Assembly (NCBI RefSeq): GCF_039566955.1
Contig: NZ_CP154796.1
Coordinates: 5,084,001-5,148,000 of the forward strand
DNA length: 64,000 bases
From: Micromonospora sp. DSM 45708
GTDB lineage: Bacteria; Actinomycetota; Actinomycetes; Mycobacteriales; Micromonosporaceae
Reading direction: 5' to 3'
In this document: positions 58,040-64,000 of the stretch, piece by piece
Layout: each line of letters begins with the position of its first letter
Numbering within the stretch: the first letter of the stretch is position 1
The notes under the pieces: model-generated
Told to the model about the DNA's origin: nothing
What the model saw: the letters and a program-made list of their open reading frames with translations, nothing else
Database searches by the model: none
Translations under genes and position numbers: made by a program

Positions 58040-58752
58040 TCAGGCCACGCCGGGGATGTCCGTCAAGCCCTCGATCCACCCGGCGACCACCGACGTCTGA
58101 ACGGCATAGCCGTAGGAATAGTCCGGCGCGTACGCGTAGTAGATCCCATAGACGCGGTCGCCCGACCAGACGCCCGCGCCCGAATCTCCCTTCACCGGAA
58201 TTCCGTCGATGGGGGTCAGCCGCATGTGGTCCACGGCGGACCCGTCCACCGACAGGGAGCAGACCCGGAGCGAGGGAGTCGGCGCCGACGAGGGGACGGA
58301 TGGCTGATCCGACCCCAGCCCCGCACGGCGACGGTGATGCCGGTCTTCAGGAGCGAGTTGGCGTTGTACTTCGCGATGAGGTTCACGTTGCGCACGGACC
58401 ATCGCAGATGCAGCACCGCGACGTCGTACTTGTCGTTGGGCGCCCAGCCGATGACCGGGACTCCCTCGCCGTACTTCGGCCTGCGGTCGCCGGTCCAGAT
58501 CTGGAACCTGTCGGGGTCTTCGCCGTCGAAGCAGTGCTTGGCGGTGAGCACCCAACGCTGACCGATCAGCGTCCCGGTGCACTTGTATCTCGCTCCGGAG
58601 TCGGCCCAGATGTTGACCTGGCCGCGGAGCACCCCGCTGGTGGTGCCGCCGAAGATGGCCGCTGCCGGCGTCGAGCCGGCGAGCACCAGCGCGACCGCGA
58701 GGCCGGCTGCCGCAGCGGCGAGGGCGCCGGAACGGAACATTCGTCCGATCAT
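58040..58752 (-). pseudogene. Trypsin-like secreted serine protease, frameshifted
   Basis: Reads MIGRMFRSGALAAAAAGLAV (signal peptide), GTLIGQRWVLTAKHCF (catalytic His) and KYDVAVLHL (Asp), and up to VRGWG in one frame; the rest (SLRVCSLSVDG, then GDSGAGVWSG with the catalytic Ser, to SVVAGWIEGL) is in another frame. The shift falls at the CCCC run 58313-58316, best explained by one missing base. Either a recent pseudogene or a sequencing error. With one base restored the protein would be complete and catalytically intact. Confidence 0.8.
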
Positions 58753-58868
58753 CAACAGGGCTCTCCCATTCGCAGAAAACGTTGGCCCGGTGACCGTCAT
58801 CGATTTCGCATATGGGTGGCAGAAAGGCTGGATGACAAGGCAGTTTCGAGATGGTGACGCCGCCCGGG

Positions 58869-59582
58869 TCAGCGTGATGCGGCCTGCCGGTCGGGGCGGT
58901 GCTCGGCCTGCGCGCGTTCGAGGCCGTCGAAGAGCAGGTCGAGAGTGAATTCGAACTCGGTCTGGCTGTCGCACCAGCCGAGCGTGGGATCGGTCGCGTC
59001 GTGCGTCTCGGCGGCGACCATCGCGGCCAGGTGGGGCAGTCGCTCGGCCAGCGCCGCCAGCTCAGCCTCCGCCACCTCAGCCCTCTCCCCGGTCGCCGGC
59101 CGGAAGACCTCCTGCGCGAAACCGAGCGCCAGGCTGCCGAAGGCGTGCAGCGCCCGGTGGGCGATCCGGTACGAGAAGCCGCCGTCGACAAGCGTGGCGA
59201 GGATGCCGTCGTAGTAGGCGTACACCCCGGCGGGCACGGACGGGCGGGAGGTGAGCAGCGCCGGCGCCCAGGGGTGGCGCAGCATGACCGCGCGCGCGGC
59301 GAGGAAGCGCAGCCGCAGCCGGGTGCGCCAGTCTCGACCCGCCGCATCCGCTTCGGCGCGGCCGGCGGCTGACGCGATCTCGGCCACGACGGCGTCGACG
59401 AGCCCGTCGAGCAGGCCCTCCTTGCCGGGCAGGTGGTGATAGAGCGACATCGCCTCGACGCCGATCTCCGCGGCCAGCCGGCGCATCGTCAGCGCCGCCA
59501 TCCCTTCGGTGTCCACCAGGGCGATCGCCGTGGCCAGGGCCTCCTCGCGGCTCAACGGCGCCCGGCGCTTCTTCGCTCCCAT
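58869..59582 (-). CDS. TetR-family repressor
   Basis: 237 residues. N-terminal HTH (LTMRRLAAEIGVEAMSLYHHL) and a C-terminal ligand domain of the TetR_C_1 type. ATG 59582, or 59594 four codons earlier. Divergent from the DUF4386 gene with two palindromic operators between them, so it very likely represses itself and that gene. The ligand is unknown. Confidence 0.92.
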   Translation of the reverse strand: MGAKKRRAPLSREEALATAIALVDTEGMAALTMRRLAAEIGVEAMSLYHHLPGKEGLLDGLVDAVVAEIASAAGRAEADAAGRDWRTRLRLRFLAARAVMLRHPWAPALLTSRPSVPAGVYAYYDGILATLVDGGFSYRIAHRALHAFGSLALGFAQEVFRPATGERAEVAEAELAALAERLPHLAAMVAAETHDATDPTLGWCDSQTEFEFTLDLLFDGLERAQAEHRPDRQAASR

Positions 59583-59604
59583 CCGGCTTCCCATCTTCCC
59601 TTGA

Positions 59605-59619
59605 CCTTACAGCGTATGG
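59605..59619. promoter_or_regulatory. TetR operator site 1
   Basis: CCTTACAGCGTATGG, a 15-bp palindrome with one mismatch, 23 bases from the repressor ATG. Core TTAC-N3-GTA as in site 2. Confidence 0.75.
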
Positions 59620-59622
59620 TTA

Positions 59623-59637
59623 CCTTACGACGTAAGG
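59623..59637. promoter_or_regulatory. TetR operator site 2
   Basis: CCTTACGACGTAAGG, a perfect 15-bp palindrome around one base, 18 bases centre to centre from site 1, so two dimers could bind nearly the same helix side. It overlaps likely -10 hexamers (TACCTT on the plus strand, TAAGGT on the minus). Confidence 0.8.
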
Positions 59638-59669
59638 CAGGCCGGTCACCCACCCCACAGGAGCCCGCC

Positions 59670-60348
59670 ATGCACCCGCTGATCCGCACCGCCCGGACGA
59701 CCGGGCTGCTCTACCTCGGGCTCGCCGTCGCCGGCGCCCTGGGGTTCCTCACGATCCGCCCCATGATCTTCGACGCGGGTGACGCCGGCGCGACCCTCGC
59801 CCATCTGGTGGCGCACGAGTTGCTGGCGCGCGTCGGTGTCGCCCTCGAACTGCTGGTCGTCCTCACCCAGGCGCTCACCGCGATCTGGTTCCATCGCCTG
59901 TTCCGGACGGTCGACAGCCTCGCGGCCGGCAGCATCGCCGCGTTCGGCCTCGTCAACGCCGTCGCCGTCCTCGGCAGCGCCGCCATGCTCGCGACCGCCG
60001 TCCAGGTCGCGACCGGCGGGCCTGGCACCCGCCGCCGCCGTGCAGACGCTCTATCTCGTCAGCGGGAACCTGTGGGAGGCGGGCGGCATCTTCTTCGGCC
60101 TCTGGCTGGTGCCGATGGGCTGGTGCGTGCTCCGCTCGGGCTGGCTGCCCCGTCCGCTCGGCTGGGTCCTCGCCGTCGGGGGTGTCGGCTACGTGCTCAA
60201 GACGTTCGTCACCTACCTCGCCCCCGGTGCGGGGATCGTCGGCGACCTGCTGGTGGTCCCCGCCACCGTGGGCGAGTTCTGGATGCTCGGCTACCTGATC
60301 GTCGTCGGCCTTCGAAAGCGGGCGCTCAACGGAGATGACCGCGGTTGA
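59670..60348 (+). pseudogene. DUF4386 multi-pass membrane protein, frameshifted
   Basis: Starts MHPLIRTARTTGLLYLGLAV with about four membrane helices in one frame to AVQVATGG, then continues LAPAAAVQTLYLVSGNLWEA and two or three helices in the next frame to the stop at 60348. The switch is at the GGG run 60018-60020; removing one G restores ATGGLAPAAAVQ. Whole length (about 225 residues) fits the DUF4386 family. As with the nearby protease, a real mutation or a sequencing error is possible. Confidence 0.78.
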
Positions 60349-60350
60349 GC

Positions 60351-60395
60351 GGGGCCCCCTGCTCTGCGGAATGCGTTAACAGGGGGCCCCTCCTT
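60351..60395 (-). repeat. Dispersed intergenic palindromic repeat, copy C
   Basis: Minus-strand orientation: AAGGAGGGGCCCC, TGTTAACGC centre, GGGGCCCC. Its first bases overlap the TGA of the beta-mannosidase. Between convergent genes. Confidence 0.8.
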
Positions 60396-62836
60396 CAGCC
60401 GTTGACGCAGCGCAGCACCGGGCGGCGCGTCAGCGCCGCCCGGTCGAGCGGGGCGGCGGCGCGCACCGTGAACCCCGCGCTCTCCCCCGGCAGCAGCGTG
60501 ACCAGCGCGGTGTCGACCTGCGCGGACGGGTCCAGCCGGTCGGGAAAGAGCGTCAGGTCGCGCAGCAGGGTCCGGGCGGTCACCCGGACCCGCTGGCCGC
60601 CGTCCGCCGGCTCGACGGTCGCGTCCCACTCCGCCGTCGGCCACTGGATGTCGCGGTCCTCGGCGAAGAACCACAGCGCCCGCTCCGCGGTGTCACCGGC
60701 GTCCGCGACGAGCAGCTCGCGGCGGGCCTCGTCCGGCCGTGCCAGCTCCGCCGGCAGCGCCAGCACCACCGAGGAGTACGCCGGGACGTCGAGGTCGACC
60801 GAGGTCTTCGCCCTCGGCTCCCCGGCGAGGGTGAGCCGGGTGACCGTGACCGGCCCGGTCCACGGCTGCGCGGTCTCGTTGACCGCGACCACCGCCAGCC
60901 CGCCGTCGCGCGGCTGCACGGTGAGCAGCCGGTCCGCGTAGGCGCGGCGTAGCGCGTACCACAGGGGTTTGCGCCGGCCGTCGCCGTCGACGGCGGCCCA
61001 GGAGGTGACCGGCCAGCAGTCGTTGAGCTGCCAGACGATGGTGCCCGTGCAGACCGGCCGGTGGGACCGGAAGTGCTCGACGCCGAGCTGGATGGCGCGG
61101 GCCTGGTTGAGCTGGGTGTAGTAGTGCCAGTCGTCGAAGTCGGCGGGGGGCGGCAGGTGCGCGTCCAGCCCGCGTTGGAGTTTCCGGTCCCCGTCGGTCG
61201 CCTTCTGGTGGTGGGTCATGCCCGGCGAGTCGTGCGCGAGCGGCTCGTCGGAGATGGACCGGCGCAGCGTCGCGTACGCGGGTGGGGCCTGGTAGCCGAA
61301 CTCGGCGACGAAGCGCGGCACGTACTCGCGATATTTGGTGTAGTCGTCGTCGTTCCAGACGTCCCAGATGTGCATGGTGCCGTGCGCCGGGTCGTTGGGG
61401 TGCCTGTCCTCGGTGCCGGACCAGGGGCTGCCCGGCCAGTACGGGACGGTCGGGTCCAGCTCGCCGACGACCGAGGGCAGCAGCTCCAGGTAGTAGCCGC
61501 GCCCCCAGGTGCGGCCGGCGAGCGGCTCCTGCCAGTCCCAGTCGTGCCAGCCCCAGATGTTCTCGTTGTTGCCGGTCCAGAGCACCAGCGACGGGTGGCC
61601 GGCGAGCCGGGTCACCTGTTCCCGCGCCTCGGCCTCGACCTCGGTGCGGAACGGCTCCTCCTCCGGGTACGCCGCGCAGGCGAACAGGAAGTCCTGCTGC
61701 ACCAGGAGCCCCAGCTCGTCGGCCAGCTCGTAGAAGTCGTCCGACTCGTACCGGCCGCCGCCCCAGATGCGCAGCAGGTTGACGTTCGCCCCGACCGCCT
61801 GGTCGAACCGTTCGGCCAGGCGTGCCCGGGTGACCCGATTGGGGAAAGCGTCGTCGGGAATCCAGTTGACGCCCTTGACGAAGATCGGCAGGTCGTTGAC
61901 GTGCAGCGTGAACGGGGTGCCGTGGGCGTCCGGCGTGGTGTCCAGGCGGACCGTGCGGAAACCGATCCGGCGGGACGCGGCGTCGAGGTCCCGGCCGTCG
62001 GCGGCGTGCAGCGTGACGTGGAGCTCGTGCAGCGGCTGGTCGCCGTACCCGACCGGCCACCAGAGCGCCGGGTCGGGAACGGTGAGCGCCAGCACGGCGG
62101 CGTGCTCCCCCGCCGGCACGGTGACCTCGGCGGTGACGCCGGCGACGTCGGCGCGTACGGTCAGCGGCTCGTCGCCGGCCCGCTCCAGGTCGACGTGCAG
62201 CTCCACCCGGCCGACGCCGTCGTCCACGGTGACCAGCGGCCTTACCGACGCGAGCCGGGCGGTGGACCAGGCGTGCAGGGCGATCTCCTGCCAGATGCCG
62301 GCGGTGACCACTGTCGGTCCCCAGTCCCAGCCGAAGTTGCAGGCGGTCTTGCGGATGAACTGGAACGGCTCCGGGTACGCGTTGGGCCGGTCGCCGAGCC
62401 GGTCCCGGTGCGCCTCCGCGTAGCGGTACGGCGAGTCGAAGCGTACGGCCAGGGTGTTGTCGCCGGGACGCAGCAGCGACCGGACGTCGAACCGGTAGGA
62501 ACGGTGCTGGTTCTCGGTGCGCCCGATCTGGGTGCCGTTCAGCGTCACGGTGGCCACCGTGTCCAGGCCGGCGCAGACCAGGTCGACCCGGTCGTCCTCA
62601 CCCGGCTGCCACGGGAACGTGGTCTGGTAGACCCAGTCGGTGCGCCCGATCCAGAGCAGCCGGTTCTCGTTGTCGTCGAGGTACGGGTCGGGGATGAGAC
62701 CGGCCGCGAGCAGGTCGGTGTGCACGCAACCGGGCACCGTGGCCGGCACCTCGGTCCCGGCGATCTCCGGCGGCACCTGCGGCCCGGACTCGGCCCGCAG
62801 CGTCCAACCCTCGTGCAGCAGCGTGGGACGGCTCAC
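60395..62836 (-). CDS. Beta-mannosidase, glycoside hydrolase family 2
   Basis: 813 residues, no signal peptide, so intracellular. GH2 sugar-binding domain (TVPGCVHTDLLAAGLIPDPY), the jelly-roll and TIM barrel, acid/base Glu in LWTGNNENIWGW and nucleophile Glu in FVAEFGYQAPP. RKTACNFGWDWGP is characteristic of beta-mannosidases. It would split mannosides imported by the ABC transporter encoded upstream. GTG 62836 overlaps the permease stop by 4 bases (GTGA). Confidence 0.93.
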   Translation of the reverse strand: MSRPTLLHEGWTLRAESGPQVPPEIAGTEVPATVPGCVHTDLLAAGLIPDPYLDDNENRLLWIGRTDWVYQTTFPWQPGEDDRVDLVCAGLDTVATVTLNGTQIGRTENQHRSYRFDVRSLLRPGDNTLAVRFDSPYRYAEAHRDRLGDRPNAYPEPFQFIRKTACNFGWDWGPTVVTAGIWQEIALHAWSTARLASVRPLVTVDDGVGRVELHVDLERAGDEPLTVRADVAGVTAEVTVPAGEHAAVLALTVPDPALWWPVGYGDQPLHELHVTLHAADGRDLDAASRRIGFRTVRLDTTPDAHGTPFTLHVNDLPIFVKGVNWIPDDAFPNRVTRARLAERFDQAVGANVNLLRIWGGGRYESDDFYELADELGLLVQQDFLFACAAYPEEEPFRTEVEAEAREQVTRLAGHPSLVLWTGNNENIWGWHDWDWQEPLAGRTWGRGYYLELLPSVVGELDPTVPYWPGSPWSGTEDRHPNDPAHGTMHIWDVWNDDDYTKYREYVPRFVAEFGYQAPPAYATLRRSISDEPLAHDSPGMTHHQKATDGDRKLQRGLDAHLPPPADFDDWHYYTQLNQARAIQLGVEHFRSHRPVCTGTIVWQLNDCWPVTSWAAVDGDGRRKPLWYALRRAYADRLLTVQPRDGGLAVVAVNETAQPWTGPVTVTRLTLAGEPRAKTSVDLDVPAYSSVVLALPAELARPDEARRELLVADAGDTAERALWFFAEDRDIQWPTAEWDATVEPADGGQRVRVTARTLLRDLTLFPDRLDPSAQVDTALVTLLPGESAGFTVRAAAPLDRAALTRRPVLRCVNG

Positions 62837-63720
62837 GACTTCACCGCGCCTTCCATGATTCCGCGGACGATCTGGCGTCCACCGATGAACAGCATGAGCA
62901 GCAGGGGGATGGTGGCGATGAACGCGCCGGCCAGCACCCGCCGGTAGATCACGTAGTTGCCGCTGGCCAGGTCGGAGACCGCGACCATCGAGGTCGGGTA
63001 GTCGGTGCCGCTCAACGTGATCAGCGGCCACTGGAAGTCGTTCCAGGTGGCCACGAACGTGAGCAGGCCGAGCACCGCGAGGGCCGGGCGGATCGCGGGG
63101 AGCACGATCGTGGCGTACACCCGCATGGTGGTGGCGCCGTCGACCCGGGCCGACTCGACAAGCTCGTCCGGGACGGTGTTCACGATGAACTGTCGCATGT
63201 AGAACACGCCGAACGCGGTGACCAGACCGGGCGCGATGACCGCGAGCAGCGTGCCGTTCCAGCCCAGCTTGCCCATCACGATGTAGAGCGCGACGATGCC
63301 GAGCTGGTTCGGCACGGTCAGGGTGAGCACCACGAAGAGCATCAGCGCGCCGCTGCCCTTGAAGCGCAGCTTGGCGAACGCGAACCCGGCCAGCGAGCAG
63401 AAGAACAGCACCGAGGCGGTCACCACGGTCGAGACGATGACGCTGTTGACGAGCGAGGCGGCGAAGTAGACGTCCTGGAGCGAGAAGACCTCGTCGACGT
63501 TGGTCAGGAACTTGTCGCCCGGCACGATCGCCGGTGGCAGCTTCGCCAGCGCCTCGTCGTTGCTGGTGGCGATGACGAACATCCAGTAGAGCGGGAACGC
63601 GGCGAACAGCATGCTGACCGCGAGCAGCAGGTAGGTCCAGAGCCCGGCCGGTGTCTCCTGCGGGGCGCGGGCCATGGGCCGGCGCTTGCGCGGGGTCGGC
63701 GGGGAGGCAAGGGCCGTCAT
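62833..63720 (-). CDS. Carbohydrate ABC transporter permease (MalG type)
   Basis: 295 residues, six membrane helices and the EAA loop VPDELVESARVDGATTMRVY that docks the ATPase. Family: CUT1 sugar importers. Coupled by 4-base overlaps to the other permease and to the mannosidase, so manno-oligosaccharides are the likely substrate. Confidence 0.95.
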   Translation of the reverse strand: MTALASPPTPRKRRPMARAPQETPAGLWTYLLLAVSMLFAAFPLYWMFVIATSNDEALAKLPPAIVPGDKFLTNVDEVFSLQDVYFAASLVNSVIVSTVVTASVLFFCSLAGFAFAKLRFKGSGALMLFVVLTLTVPNQLGIVALYIVMGKLGWNGTLLAVIAPGLVTAFGVFYMRQFIVNTVPDELVESARVDGATTMRVYATIVLPAIRPALAVLGLLTFVATWNDFQWPLITLSGTDYPTSMVAVSDLASGNYVIYRRVLAGAFIATIPLLLMLFIGGRQIVRGIMEGAVKS

Positions 63721-64000
63721 CTACGCCCTCCGGAGAGTCGGTTCGTCAGCAGGTAGTTGATCCCGGCGACGACCAGGATGATCAGGAAGAGCGCCCAGGA
63801 CATGGCCGCGGCGTAGCCGAGGTTGAGGTCCTTCCAGCCGACCTTGTAGATGAGTTGGGCGATGGTCTGCCACTCGCCGTTCGGTCCGCCGGTGGCGGCC
63901 TGGGCGTTCGGGTCGAACAGCATCGGCTCGGTGAAGAGCTGGAGCCCGCCGATGGTGGAGAGGATCACGGTGAACACGACCACCGGCTGGATCATCGGCA
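63717..64000 (-). CDS. Carbohydrate ABC transporter permease (MalF type), partial
   Basis: Only the C-terminal 94 codons are in the window; the start lies beyond 64000. GYAAAMSWALFLIILVVAGINYLLTNRL is the last membrane helix. Partner of the MalG-type permease, stop overlapping its ATG. The binding protein is expected further out. Confidence 0.9.
   Translation of the reverse strand, partial: PMIQPVVVFTVILSTIGGLQLFTEPMLFDPNAQAATGGPNGEWQTIAQLIYKVGWKDLNLGYAAAMSWALFLIILVVAGINYLLTNRLSGGRR

Overview
High-GC actinobacterial chromosome, most likely Micromonospora or a close relative (Micromonosporaceae). Pointers: GC-rich third codon positions, GTG starts, paired XRE/DUF5753 and DUF397 genes, an HU protein with a Lys/Ala-rich tail, F420 biosynthesis, and the gene order gpsA-fbiD-ppk-mutT1-hupB-leuD-leuC-iclR, which is also the order I recall for Mycobacterium tuberculosis Rv2982c-Rv2989. 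No rRNA, CRISPR array, prophage or insertion sequence is visible.

Layout. 1-6.2 kb: end of an XRE/DUF397 pair, a ROK kinase, a PrmC-like methyltransferase, a Cys/Met PLP enzyme, gpsA, plsC and fbiD. 6.2-15.1 kb: ppk, mutT1, a membrane endo/exonuclease-phosphatase, hupB, leuD, leuC and the divergent IclR regulator ndgR. 15.2-15.7 kb: three tRNA genes (Glu, Glu, Gln). 15.8-27.3 kb: FAA hydrolase, membrane and secreted proteins, a CE3-CBM2 esterase, arfB, an HtrA-like protease, and a MoxR/DUF58/VWA operon. 27.3-45.0 kb: a branched-chain amino acid supercluster (cimA, ilvE, leuB, serA, ilvC, ilvN, ilvB, ilvD) interrupted by apbE and a GGDEF-EAL gene. 45-49 kb: uncharacterised genes and a second XRE/DUF397 pair. 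49.0-56.2 kb: a type I restriction-modification operon hsdM-hsdM-hsdS-hsdR. 56.6-58.0 kb: a PD-(D/E)XK-like protein. 58.0-60.4 kb: a frameshifted trypsin-like protease, a TetR regulator with two operators, and a frameshifted DUF4386 gene. 60.4-64.0 kb: beta-mannosidase with two sugar ABC permeases, running off the window.

How it works together. The middle third supplies valine, leucine and isoleucine: CimA makes citramalate (threonine-independent isoleucine route), IlvBN, IlvC, IlvD and IlvE run the common pathway, and LeuCD and LeuB the leucine branch. Two transcription attenuators, each with a tiny leader peptide rich in branched-chain residues and a U-tailed terminator, lie in front of cimA and ilvBNC. 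Neither leader is long enough to be found by ordinary gene calling.

Most notable: (i) the type I R-M operon has two different HsdM subunits, one with NPPF and one with NPPY in motif IV, the signature of the M1M2S subgroup that puts m6A on one strand and m4C on the other; (ii) the two attenuators; (iii) three copies of an intergenic palindromic repeat placed at stop codons; (iv) a 46-bp near-perfect palindrome at 19.2 kb; (v) an FbiD protein fused in frame to a cold-shock-like domain.
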